Source: Palaemon carinicauda
Taxonomy: Eukaryota; Arthropoda; Malacostraca; Decapoda; Palaemonidae
Direction: 5' to 3'
Assembly: GCF_036898095.1 (NCBI RefSeq)
Contig: NC_090757.1
Coordinates: 63,023,589 to 63,087,588, forward strand
DNA length: 64,000 bases
How positions within the stretch are numbered: the first letter of the stretch is position 1; every line of letters starts with the position of its first letter. Under the pieces are notes generated by a model. The model ran no database searches. It saw nothing but the letters and a program-made list of their open reading frames with translations, and was not told the DNA's origin. Below are positions 23,137 to 32,883 of the stretch, piece by piece. The translations under genes were made by a program, and so were the position numbers.

Positions 23137-24507
23137 CTAGACCAGCTGTTGTGCAGCCACCACAGGGCCGATAGAAAAAGTATCGAGGCTCCTGTGGGTC
23201 ACGTCCTGCAGGTAGTGGGCTGTGAAGGTCGTCTGACGCTTCCAGACCCCAGCTTGAAGTACCTGCGTCACAGAGAAGTTTCTCTTGAAGGCCAGGGACG
23301 TAGCGATGCCCTTGACGTCGTGTGCCCTAGTGCGACGTGACAAAGGAGGGTCCGGATTCAAGGCATGATGGATAACCCTTCGAATCCAAGCCGAGATGGT
23401 GTTCTTGGTGACCCTCCTCTTCGTCCTGCCTGTGCTAACAAACAATGCTTGCACCTGAGGACGAACTGCAGCTGTTCCCTGAAAGAGTCGAACCGTGGGT
23501 CCGGCACTCCAGGGTTCTGAGTCTTGGCAACAAACTCAGGGACGAACCTGAACGTTACCTCCCCCCCATCCCCTTGAATGGGCGACGTCGTACGAGAGAC
23601 CATGAAGTTCACTAACTCGTTTGGCAGAGGCCAAAGCGAGCAGGAAAGCCGTCTTCCAAGACAGGTGGCGATCAGAGGCCTGGCGTAATAGTTCGAAGGG
23701 AGGTCTCTTAAGAGCCCTGAGGACCCGAACCACGTTCCAAGGAGGAGGTCTCACTTCCGACTGAGGGCAGGTAAGCTCATAGCTACGTATGAGTAGAGAG
23801 AGTTCCAGCGAGGAAGAAATGTCCACTCCTTTCAGCCTAAAAGCCAAGCTTAAGGCTGAGCGATAGCCTTTCACCGCTGAGACCGAAAGGCGCATTTCCT
23901 CCCGCAAATAAACGAGAAACTCCGCTATTGCTGGAATAGTGGCATCGAGTGGAGAGATACCCCTCCCACGACACCAACCACAGAAGACTCTCCACTTTGC
24001 CTGGTAGACTCCCTCAGAGGACTTTCGCAGGTGCAGAGACATTCTCTCTGCAACCTGTTGCGAAAAGCCTCTCTCCGCGAGGAGACGCTGGACAGTCTCC
24101 AGGCGTGAAGCCGAAGTGAGGCTACGGCTCTGTGGAAGATGTTGCAATGTGGTTGTCTGAGTAGCTCGTGTCGTGGGGGAAGTTCTCTCGGGAGCTCCGT
24201 CAAGAGCTGCAGAAGGTCCAGGAACCATTCCGCGTGATGCCATAGCGGAGCTATCAGAGTCATCGACAAGTTGACCGATAGTCTGGTCCTGTTGAGCACC
24301 CTTCTCATCAGACAGAACGGTGGGAAGGCGTACACATCGATGTTGTCCCACCGTTGTTGGAAAGCATCTTGCCAGAGTGCCTTGGGGTCCGGGACTGGGG
24401 AGCAGTACAGGGGCAGTTTGAAATTCAAAGCTGTCGCGAACAGATCCACGGTCGGGGAACCCCACAAAGTCAGGACTTTGTTGGCTATCTGAGGATCCAA
24501 AGACCAC
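23137..24507 (-). pseudogene. Tyrosine recombinase of DIRS B3, two frameshifts and HxxK
   Basis: The recombinase starts at an ATG at 24243 (MASRG..., matching MASR... in A2) inside the frame 24507-23536 and continues through 23612-23358 and 23454-23137. The frame leaves register near a seven-C tract at 23561-23567 and returns near 23450. The core-binding part contains AEFLVYLREEMRLSVSAVKG and the catalytic part contains the first arginine (LASAKRVSELHGL). The HxxR motif reads H-D-V-K (23311-23322), whereas B1 and B2 keep arginine; the tyrosine stands in HYLQDVTHRSLDTF. It should insert element cDNA, but the frameshifts and the lost arginine argue against activity. Confidence 0.85.
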
Positions 24508-26300
24508 TCGGTACTCAATATCTGCGAAGCCCTGCTCAGACTGTCGGCGAGCACATTCCTCTTGCCAGGAATGAAGCGAGCTGATAGTGTTATCGAGTGG
24601 ACTTCAGTCCACCTCAGAATCTCTACAGCAAGATGGGATAGCTGCTGCGAAAAAGTACCTCCCTGCTTGTTGATATAAGCCACTACCGTGGTGTTGTCGC
24701 TCATCACCACCACGGAGTGACCCGCCAGGGTCCGTTGGAACTGTTGAAGAGCCAGGAAAACGGCCTTCATTTCTAGCAGGTTGATGTGCAGGTACTTTTC
24801 TGATTCTGACCAAAGGCCTGAGGTCCTCAGGTTAAGAATGTGCGCCCCCCCCCCTTCTTTTGACGCGTCCGAAAACAGAGTCAATTCCGGGGGGAGGACG
24901 AGAAGATCCACTCCCTTTCGCAGGTTCTCGTCGACCAGCCACCACCGCAGGTCCGCCTGTTCCGAAGGTCCTATCGGGACCAGGAAGTCCGGGGAATCGG
25001 ATCCTTGATTCCACCGGGACTTGAGCCGCCACTGCAGGGATCTCATCCTGAGACGGCCGTTTGAAACCAGACGGGCCAGGGAGGACAGGTGACCTAAGAG
25101 ACGCAACCACGATTGGGCAGGAAGCTCTTCTCGCCTGAGGAAGGGTTCCGCCACCCTCCTCAGCCTTGCTATCCTGTCGTCTGATGGAAAGGCTTTGTGG
25201 AGATTGGTGTCTAACAACATGCCTAGATAAACCAGTCGTTGGGACGGCTGCAGAGAGGACTTCTCGAGATTTACAACGATCCCCAGATCCTGGCAAAGTC
25301 CCAGAAGCCTGTCTCGGTGTCGAAGAAGGGTCGACTTCGAGTCTGCTAGGATCAGCCAGTTGTCCAGATAACGGAGGAGACGGATGCCGTTCCTGTGCGC
25401 CCACGACGAAATCAGGGTAAACACTCTGGTGAACACCTGAGGTGCTGTGGAGAGACCGAAGCACAGCACCTTGAACTGGTAGGTCTTGCTGTCTAGGCTG
25501 AATCTCAAGTACTTCCTGGAAGACGGATGGATTGGGATCTGGAAGTACGCGTCCTTCAGATCCAGTGTGCACATGAAGTCTTGTGGTCTCACCGCAAGTC
25601 TGACCGTGTCCGCTGTCTCCATGCTGAACGGAGTTTGCTTGACAAACTTATTCAGAGCTGAGAGGTCGATGACGGGTCTCCAGCCTCCAGACGCCTTCTT
25701 TACAAAAAAGAGTCGACTGGAGAAGCCTGGGGAGCCGTCGACGACCTCCTGGAGAGCATCCTTCTTGAGCATGGTCTCGACTTCCGCCCGAAGGGCTAGC
25801 CCCTTTACCGATCCCATGGCATAGGAGCTCAACGACACTGGATTCGCTGTCAGGGGAGGTTGAGATGTCGTGAATGGGACGCGATACCCCGTCCAAGCAT
25901 CGGCCCCATGTTGCTGCCACCTGTGCACGCAACTTTGAAGGCATCTCCCCACAGGTGGACACGCGGGGGGACTGCCACTCCTAGCGTTTGCGGCCGCGGC
26001 CGCGGCCGCTCCCTCTAGGAGTCTTGCCTCCCCTGGAGGATTTACCGCCCCTCTTGTCCTTGGCAGGAAAGGGCTGGGGCTTAGACACCACTTTCTTAGC
26101 TGACGGCGCCTGCTTCGGTGTCTTGCGAGGCTGCTGCTGATGTTGCTGCGGAGCTGGAGGCTTGTAGGGCCGAGATGCAAGGGCCCTTTGGAGAAGGGAG
26201 TCCTGACTAAACTTCCTCCACCTCTCAGCTGTACGTTCCATGTCCTGGGGCTCAAACAAATTCCCCCCGAGGAGGGAGGCGTGTCTGAGCCTGTTGACAT
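23925..26300 (-). CDS. Pol of DIRS B3: reverse transcriptase, RNase H, methylase-like domain; YLDN active site
   Basis: One 791-codon frame without breaks. Residues about 165-430 form the reverse transcriptase: PGFSSRLFFVKK, GGWRPVIDLSALNKF, the first catalytic aspartate in TLDLKDAYF (about 247), FGLSTAPQVF, and then YLDN at 311-314 (25359-25370) where active enzymes have YLDD. RNase H follows at about 473-590, with acidic residues at D478, E510, D535 and D586. A DIRS methylase-like domain is at about 600-700 (VDLFATA, YCSPVPDP, VYAFPPF, LIAPLWHHAEWF). The first ~105 residues overlap gag and include an alanine run. The true start is uncertain, since DIRS Pol often lacks its own ATG. The N at the second catalytic position probably abolishes polymerisation. 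Confidence 0.9.
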   Translation of the reverse strand: MSTGSDTPPSSGGICLSPRTWNVQLRGGGSLVRTPFSKGPLHLGPTSLQLRSNISSSLARHRSRRRQLRKWCLSPSPFLPRTRGAVNPPGEARLLEGAAAAAAANARSGSPPACPPVGRCLQSCVHRWQQHGADAWTGYRVPFTTSQPPLTANPVSLSSYAMGSVKGLALRAEVETMLKKDALQEVVDGSPGFSSRLFFVKKASGGWRPVIDLSALNKFVKQTPFSMETADTVRLAVRPQDFMCTLDLKDAYFQIPIHPSSRKYLRFSLDSKTYQFKVLCFGLSTAPQVFTRVFTLISSWAHRNGIRLLRYLDNWLILADSKSTLLRHRDRLLGLCQDLGIVVNLEKSSLQPSQRLVYLGMLLDTNLHKAFPSDDRIARLRRVAEPFLRREELPAQSWLRLLGHLSSLARLVSNGRLRMRSLQWRLKSRWNQGSDSPDFLVPIGPSEQADLRWWLVDENLRKGVDLLVLPPELTLFSDASKEGGGAHILNLRTSGLWSESEKYLHINLLEMKAVFLALQQFQRTLAGHSVVVMSDNTTVVAYINKQGGTFSQQLSHLAVEILRWTEVHSITLSARFIPGKRNVLADSLSRASQILSTEWSLDPQIANKVLTLWGSPTVDLFATALNFKLPLYCSPVPDPKALWQDAFQQRWDNIDVYAFPPFCLMRRVLNRTRLSVNLSMTLIAPLWHHAEWFLDLLQLLTELPRELPPRHELLRQPHCNIFHRAVASLRLHAWRLSSVSSRREAFRNRLQRECLCTCESPLRESTRQSGESSVVGVVGGVSLHSMPLFQQ

Positions 26301-29300
26301 CCACGGCGGGGACCTTCGGATGGATCTTCTCGGTCACCGCATCACGACGCTTGAGCACCGAGTTGGCCCACAGGTTGGTAACCTGATGTGCCAGGAACTC
26401 GATGGAGCGAGTGCCCGAGAGGAGGAAGGTCTCCAGGGCCTTCCTATTGCTCTCCTTAGACAGATCCTCAGAGCGCAATAGGATGCCCAGAGAACCTAGC
26501 CAGACATCCAGCCAGACATCGCGACCTTCTCATGGCTTAGGATCTCCGACGCCGAGAACGTCACCTGCCGGGCGGAGAGCTTCTCAAGAGGAACTCCCCT
26601 AGTAAGCTCTTCTACTGAATGGTGGAGGGGAAGAGCGAGGCTAGACTCCCCCATGATCTCAAAATACCTCCTCTGCTGGAGACGAGGAGGTGGGAGGAGT
26701 TTGTTCCCCGCAGAGGAACGACTGGAGGAAGCGAGTACTGCGAGCTGAGCGTTGGCCCTGGCTCTGGCACTCTTCAGCCCCTGGGACCAGGGCAGAGCCG
26801 CGCTGGCCTTTGGGGGCTTCTGAGTTCCATAAACCTGATCCAGGACCGTGTCCTTGTCTTCATGGGGGGCAATCACAGGTTCCATGAACCCGTTGAGCTG
26901 TCTCATCAGGCCCAAGACCTGTCAGAAGGCATGCTCAGACTCTTGCTGCTCCCCTCCTTGCGGACTGGCAGCTAAGTCTCCTGTCCCCGGAAGCTCTTCC
27001 TGGGGAGACACGTGGACGTTCTCCCGGGGTCTAGCTGGTTCCTGACGAATACGTGCAGAAGACTTCGGCAACGTCTTGGAGTCCTTGGGTTCCCTCCTGG
27101 GCGGGATACAAGACTCCAGCAAAGTGGTCTGGTAGGCACCTTCCGCGCGAGACGATTCTCCTCCACGAGGAGGTGACTCCCCCCTTGGTGCCGAGGGGGA
27201 GACCGCCGCCTCACTGAACTCTCCCGAGGACGGAAAAGCCTCGTCTACGGGAGAAGGAGAAAACGACTGCGAAGGGGAAGGGGACGGGGCCTTCCTGACG
27301 GACCTCTTAGGAACCAACTTCTCCCTGGGAGAAGTCACCACGAAGTCCACTCCTCTCCTTCTCTTCAGCAGGGGCGAGGCCGTCGCTGGCTTGTGTCCTA
27401 GATCGGCGAGTGCCGGCTTCATAGCCTTCACTAGCATCCGCATCAAAGGACCAAACCAGGACTGCCGAGACACGGACACAGAGTCCGAAATTCCCGCTGG
27501 AGGGAAGGGGATCGGGTGATCCTTCGGAGTGGACACCAATGGACCTGCCTGTAAAAAAGAAGGGGAAGAAAGTTGCCTTGACCTCTCCAAAGGTCCTTCC
27601 TTGTCCTGCAAAAGAGACCTGCGCTTAGGTGGAGGCGATCCCGACTGCGACCTGGCGACACGCGTCCCGGCTGCTGCCGCGAGCTGCGGAACCCGACGCG
27701 AACGGGGGTCGTGCTGACGCTCGCGCGAGGGTGACACGAAAGAGTCGCGCGCGAGGGATTGTTGGAGCTTGGGCACGCAATCGCGCGGAGACAAACGAGC
27801 GCGGGCGAACGGGCGAACGGGAGCGTAGGCGAGTGAGCGCGTGGGCGAGCGGGCGAGAGAGCGCGTTGGCACATTGGCGAGTGAACGCGCTGGCGAGTGA
27901 ACGCACTGGCGAGTGAACGCGCTGGCGAGTGAACGCGCTGGCGCGTGGGCGAACGAGAGCGCTCAGGAGACCGCTGAGGGCCAGAGGACCGATAGTGTCC
28001 TGGAGACCTGTGACGCGTGGGCGAGCGATGGCGAGTCGGCGATCGATGGCGCGTGGGCGAGCGATGGCGAGTCGGCGATCGATGGCGCGTTGGCGAACGC
28101 TGGCGTGCAGGCGAGCGATGGCGCATGGTGGCGCGTTGGCGAGCGATGGCGCATAGAACGCGCAGGCGAACGACCGCGCGAGGGCGAGCTGATCGCAGGG
28201 GACCTATGTTTCTCCGGATCTGCTGGCCGCTGACGCGTAGGAGAGCGCTTGCGCGCAGGCGATGGCTCACGAGGAGGATCTGGAGATCGCCGGCGCTCAG
28301 GGGAACGCTGACGCGCTGGTGATCGTTGACGCGCAGGAGAACGCTGACGAGCAGGAGAACGTTGATGCGTCAGAGATCGCTGTCGCGTTGGAGAACGCTG
28401 GCGAGCAGGAAGACGGCGCGTAGAAGGCTGCGCAGGAACTGTCGGCGCGACGCGCAAAGGCGAACGCTCGCGAGTGGGCTCAGGAAGAGGAGGCGCGTGG
28501 GCGTGCAGGAACTCTAGATGTACACGCAGGAGACCGCGCGCATTGCTGTGCAGGAGAAAGCTGACGAGCAGGATCGCGAGGGCGAGAAGAAGTTGAGTCC
28601 TTGACCATGTCCTGAACCGGAGTCCTAGGGCGCGTGGGCGCACAGGGCGCGTGTCAGGAACTGGAAGCGCAGGTGCGCGTTGACGAGCAGGAGATCTAGT
28701 GCGCTCAGGAGACCGTTGGCGCGCTGGGCGCGCAGCAGGAACAGGAGGATGTTCGTTGTCCATAGGAGAGCGCTGGCGAGCAGCAGGGCGTTGATCATCA
28801 GAAGAGCGCTGGCGAGCAGGAGAGCGTTGGCGATCAGGAGAGCGCTGACGAGCAGGAGAGCGTTGATGTGCAACTACGCGTGAACGCGCAGAAGGGCGCG
28901 CAGGGGAACCCTGACGCGCAAGGGAAGCGCCCACACCGTGGGCGACATCCCTTTGCCCCGAAGGGACCGGTGCCCGTCGGCTGACGAGATCAGACTGCTG
29001 GCCGTCTGCACAGGAAGTAGAAGGTCTGGAAGGCGTGGGAGAACGTGAACGATCCCCGGAGAGGTCTAAGGACGCGGCTGCTACAGACTGCTTCCGGTGA
29101 GGAGAGTCCCCATCGGAGAACGGAGGAGGAGAAGACTCGAAAACGCGCCTCTTGACACCCTTATAGGGAGACGGGAGGCCCTTGCGGCGAAGCGGACGAT
29201 GAGCCTTACGGCGAAGGCGGCCACGAGGGAGGTCGTCAGGATCATCAGTCCTCCGAAGAGGAGTCTCAGTCAGAGTGCTCCCCCGAGGGGGAGACTTAGC

Positions 29301-30026
29301 CGCAGAAGAGCCCGTAGGACCCCCTTCCCCCTCCGAAGGATGTACAGAAGGGGGAGGAGAGCCTTCAGCAACGTCATCACCATCAGGAGCCGCATTGGTT
29401 TGACCAGACTCGTCGGAAGCCTCTGCCACCACGACGTCGACGATAGACAGAGGATCTACCTCTGCTATCACCGGCGACTGCTTGACAGTGGCCCCCAACT
29501 GAATAAGGTCAAACAGGGCTTCCTTGGAGGGCAGGCCCTTAAGCCCCAAGGAACCCCAAAGCTGAAAAAGATCATCATTATACATAGAGTTAACATTATC
29601 AAAATCCTCCCCCGGAGGAGGAGGGGGAACCGCCCCGCTATGGGAGGCGACGCCCTCTCCCGCACCCCGAGGTCGGGAAACAGAACTAGGGCCTGCGCTC
29701 CCACTCGGCGGCCTCTCACTAAGAGCCGGACGAGGGGGAGCTTCGGAGGAGGTTTGGGCGGCGGAAGAAGAGTCCCGAGAGCCTTCCTCCTTCAAGGCAA
29801 CCCTCGACGGAGAACGGTCTCTCTTGGACTTCTTCTTACGCCGGCGGGCAAACCTCTCCCACTGGGAGGCAGACCACTCCCTACACTCACTACACGTATT
29901 TTCACTATCACACCGTCGGCCTCGACACTGCGGGCAAAGGGTGTGAGGATCGGTATCCACCGCAGACATGAAGGTACCGCAAGGGCGGCCGGCAATCCCA
30001 GGGCACTTGCGCATGATGAACAGCAA
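25981..30026 (-). pseudogene. gag of DIRS B3 with Cys-rich start, Arg-Ser-Pro repeats and Arg-Gly tail
   Basis: The first frame (30026-27963, 687 codons) starts with a cysteine-rich module (Cys 8, 16, 31, 34, 39, 45, 48; core DPHTLCPQCRG and CSECREWS), followed by acidic/serine-rich sequence and then many RQRSPA-type repeats. The reading then passes to the frame at 28270-27443 and back to 27872-26922, meets a TGA at 26922-26924, continues in frame at 26915-26496, shifts near 26500 at an apparent 8-base repeat insertion, and ends at 25981 with GRGRGRKR. The C-terminal part aligns in style with A2 Gag (SIEFLAHQV..., then Gln-, Lys-, Gly/Arg-rich). Gag would coat and package element RNA; it cannot be made as one protein here. 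Confidence 0.8.
27750..28870 (-). repeat. Hexapeptide-coding (RQRSPx) repeat block in B3 gag
   Basis: The + strand shows recurring GGCGAGCGATGGCGAGTCGG, GGCGCGTGGGCGAGC and GGAGAGCGCTGGCGAGCAG words, about 18 bases per unit. On the minus strand they encode R-Q-R-S-P-A/T/E. I count at least 17 Arg-Ser-Pro triplets in the 687-codon frame and more in the neighbouring frame. Unit indels explain the frame hops. The composition recalls the RS domains of SR proteins and some protamine-like tails. Confidence 0.8.
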
Positions 30027-30049
30027 AGGGCGAGGCCAACTTCAAACAC

Positions 30050-30324
30050 ACAAAGCTGAGGAAAAGCAAAGAAAAGATTAAGGCTGTCAAAAACGAGGAC
30101 GATAGACAGAGACGTCTGTACATCGTCCGAGCCAAAAGTGAAGTGAAGCAAATCACCGGTGTGTGGGAGGGGGGAGGGGTAGCAAGCTACGCCTTCCCCT
30201 ACCCCCGCTAACTAGCGCGGGGGTAGTTAACCCTCGTTAAAATCTATTGGCTCGTCAATTTCAGCTACGCCGAAAGGTAAACCCAATGTAAATAGCGTGG
30301 TTTGTATTTCGGTTACGGAACAAA
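30050..30324 (-). repeat. B3 leader and right (5') terminal repeat
   Basis: From about 30130 (GAGCCAAAAGTGAAGTGAAG) to GTTACGGAACAAA it mirrors the B3 left end. The Gag start at 30026 is only about 100 bases inside the repeat, so the leader is short. Confidence 0.8.
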
Positions 30325-30359
30325 TGTGTTTTATTGTCACTTTACCCTAGAGACAGGCC

Positions 30360-30613
30360 TGTACCAACCGTGTGTCACACAATTGTACATAATTATTTTG
30401 TATATATTATGCTTGTATCTGCGCTCTTCCCTCGCACTAAAAAGAACCTGAATGATCATGTCTCCGATTTTGCTCTGTAATATTGTCTGTCTCTCGAACA
30501 TGTTATGTCCTGTTGCCTTGAGGTTTTGTATATAAAGGAGAGTGTTCCTTAATAAACAACTCAGTTGATTGCATCCTGCCTTTGAGTTCACAACCCTCTC
30601 TCAGCCCGTCACA
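30360..30613 (+). repeat. 5' LTR of the Ty3 element
   Basis: Starts TGTACC and ends TCACA. A TATA-like TTGTATATAAAGG at about 30523 and a polyadenylation signal AATAAA at about 30551 mark promoter and RNA end signals, as expected for U3-R-U5. Confidence 0.95.
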
Positions 30614-30614
30614 T

Positions 30615-30625
30615 TGGTGACCCCG
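30615..30625 (+). promoter_or_regulatory. Primer-binding site, tRNA-Trp-like
   Basis: TGGTGACCCCG lies one base after the 5' LTR. From general knowledge, this matches the complement of the 3' end of arthropod tRNA-Trp, the primer of CsRn1-type Ty3 elements. Beyond 11 bases the match ends. Confidence 0.7.
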
Positions 30626-30686
30626 GAAGTCGACTCGCTCCCACCACCTTCCACCCCCACCCCCTCGCCCCTTCATCGTTGGTACT

Positions 30687-31546
30687 ATGACGGACTCTAC
30701 GGCAGTTGGTGCTGCGGCTGCTCCATTCAAACTTTCATCGTTTGCCAGCGGAGAGGCGTTTGCTTGGTTTCAGCGCGCAGAAGTCCAGTTTCGTATCAGG
30801 GGCGTGACTCGCTCAACCACCAAAGCGGATTATGTTCTCACAGCGATACCCGAGGACACCTTCCCAGAAATATCCAACTGGCTTTGTGAACAAGGAGACA
30901 CCCCAATAGCGTATGACGTCCTCAAAACATACCTTCTGCAGCAGTACTCGCCGTCGCCAGCCGCCCGTATAGCAAAGTTTTTCAGCTCTCGCAACAATCA
31001 TTGGGGGACCAAAGGGCTTCGCTTGCCCTCAGGGAGATGACCAGTATCGCTCGCCTTCAACCTGCCGCAGATGGCTCTCCTCGTGAGGTGAACCTACTTC
31101 GTGCCCTTTGGATACGCCGTTTACCCGAACCTGTACGCGCTGCCATACCCGATGTCGATAGTTTACCCATAAAGGACTTGATCACCAAAGCCGACGCCCT
31201 TATGGACAGCCACTTCAAGACCTCCATCAACGCCTCCACCCCTGACGACGAGGATGCCTATTCAACGTCAACCGAAGCTGACATGAATGCCGTAGGACAT
31301 ACACGCCTACCCCGTGACGTGCCGAAGCGGCGACAAAGCCGCCCACCACCCACCAATCGCTCGCGCCCCAACGAACGACTTCTACAGCCACTTACTACCT
31401 CCCATCCGCCGCAGTTTTGCTACTACCACTTCAGATTCGGGGCAACCGCGAAGAAATGTGCCAAGGATTGTCAGTGGCCAAAAAAACGTGTAAGTAGGCC
31501 ATCGCTTGTAGCGGTGGCCTCCCATGTTTCTAATCTTTTCTTTTTA
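30687..31546 (+). pseudogene. gag of the Ty3 element, one frameshift
   Basis: The frame from ATG 30687 (MTDSTAVGAAA...) runs to 31040 and contains AWFQRAEVQFRIRGVTRSTT, typical of Gag in this branch. The reading then continues in the frame of 31001 onward (GDQRASLALREM). The change of register is near 30978-30985, in a short T run (AAAGTTTTTCAG), so it looks like a single-base length change. At codons 140-157 of the second frame there is a Cys/His motif (CYYHFRFGATAKKC...C), an unusual zinc-binding motif that replaces the CCHC knuckle. Gag forms the particle and binds RNA. Confidence 0.85.
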
Positions 31547-32165
31547 CAGGATGCAGGAAAGGGCGTGCGATTTTTGGTAGACACGGGTGCTTGTCGTTCT
31601 CTTTTGCCAAGGAAACTTTTCAAGGCACGACGTAGTCTGTCTACATCTGCCGACGTCCGCTTGGTAGCTGCCAACGGATCTCCGATACCCACCTACGGTT
31701 ACGAGAACCTCACATTATCGTTCGGAAACGATAAATTCAATTGGAAGTTTCTCGTTGCTGACGTCACAATGCCAATCCTCGGTGCGGATTTCCTCTCTCA
31801 TTTCCACCTTCTGGTCGATGTCGCCCACCGACGATTGGTCAACGCAGACTCGTACTTGTCGACACCTCTTCAACCCACCCCCTCTAACCTCGCTCTCCAC
31901 ATCAGCGCACCCACGGATGCCTACGCCCACCTCCTCACGTCGTACCCGGAAGTTTTCCGTCCAGAACTTCGCCAAACGCCCACGGTTCCTGCCAAGCACG
32001 GTATTTATCACCATATCAAGACGACGGGACCCCCAGTCTTCGCAAAATTCAGACGTCTGGCACCGGAACGATTGGCAGCCGCCAAACAGACGTTCGCCGA
32101 AATGGAGGAAATGGGCCTTTGCCAAAAGGCCTCCAGCCCATGGTCGTCACCCTTACACATCGTTC
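31547..32165 (+). pseudogene. Protease and start of reverse transcriptase, Ty3 element
   Basis: Continues in frame with the second gag part. The aspartic protease has the active site DTGA at 31580-31591, then ILGADFL about 67 residues later with a LLVDVAHRRLV tail. The front of reverse transcriptase follows (HHIKTTGPPVFAKFRRL, ASSPWSSPLHIV) and stops at about 32165, where the register is lost. The protease motifs are intact. The downstream enzyme is not. Confidence 0.85.
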
Positions 32166-32210
32166 TGAAGCGGCTCCCTCCGTCCGTGCTGGGATTACAG
32201 GCGCCTGAAC

Positions 32211-32849
32211 ATGCGAACAGAACCGGATCACTACCCCCTCCCTTTCACCTCTCAATTGTGGACGTCATTAGCGAATCTCCTGGGCATCACCCTACATCAG
32301 ACAACGGCCTACAACCCCGCTGCCAATGGAATGGTTGAACGTTTTCATCGCACCCTCAAAGCAGCTTTGATGTCCCGCTGCAAGGATTGCAACTGGTTTA
32401 CTCAGCTTCCCTGGGTCCTCCTGGGACTAAGGACCACTCCTAAAGACGCCCTCGACGTCTCGGCAGCTGAAATGGTGTATGGCGACCCGTTGGTCGTCCC
32501 TGCCGAATTTTTTCCTTCTACAACCTCCTCCGACGATCTCCAGCGCATACGTCACGTCGTGGGAAAATTTACTCCGTGCCGCCAGACTTACAAGCCCCCA
32601 GCGAAGCATCACATACCAACGGACTTGCACTCTGCAACGCACGTCTTCCTGCGCAACGACACTTGCAAGCCACCACTAACGCCCCCTTACACGGGCCCTT
32701 TCCTTGTGATCCGACGCAGTCCGAAAGCATTCCTACTAAACATTCGGGGCAAAGAAGACTGGGTCTCCATTGATCGTCTAAAACCTGCTTATCTTCTGCC
32801 AGATGACCCGCCTACAGTTCGCTTCTCTAGATCAGGGCGCCCTATTTAA
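32211..32849 (+). pseudogene. Reverse transcriptase scrap fused to integrase core and C-terminus
   Basis: The first 11 codons (RTEPDHYPLP) belong to the reverse transcriptase fingers. Codon 12 onward (FTSQLWTSLANLLG) is the second half of the integrase core. A deletion joint therefore lies at about 32240, within a CCCTCCCTTTCACC stretch. Of the integrase D,D,E triad only the last residue survives (E43 in MVERFHR). The C-terminal part with TGPF, VIRRSPKAF and VSIDRLKPAY is complete to the stop. The protein would be inactive. Confidence 0.88.
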
Positions 32850-32865
32850 CATGTACAGTATGTCA

Positions 32866-32883
32866 TTTTTAGGGGGGGAGCCA
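32866..32883 (+). promoter_or_regulatory. Polypurine tract of the Ty3 element
   Basis: AGGGGGGGAGCCA directly precedes the 3' LTR, the expected place for the plus-strand primer. Confidence 0.85.

Larger units (their letters stand above)
22301..30324 (-). mobile_element. DIRS family B element B3, best preserved B copy
   Basis: 8.0 kb between TGACAAATTCGG and GTTACGGAACAAA, with inverted terminal repeats and a left ICR. Gag, Pol and recombinase frames are on the minus strand, overlapping in the DIRS manner. Pol is one uninterrupted frame of 791 codons. Gag has slippage frameshifts in its repeat region, one stop and one short insertion; the recombinase has two compensating frameshifts. It lies only 32 bases from B2 and on the same strand. 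Confidence 0.9.

Noticed and set aside
29097..30059. 320-codon plus-strand frame opposite B3 gag
   Set aside because: It is antisense to the cysteine-rich start of Gag, has arginine-rich low complexity and no recognisable domain; the minus strand carries the conserved motifs.
14519..30324. Endogenous virus of the host
   Set aside because: The proteins are retrotransposon Gag, Pol and tyrosine recombinase with DIRS-type termini; no envelope, capsid or DNA-virus core gene is seen.
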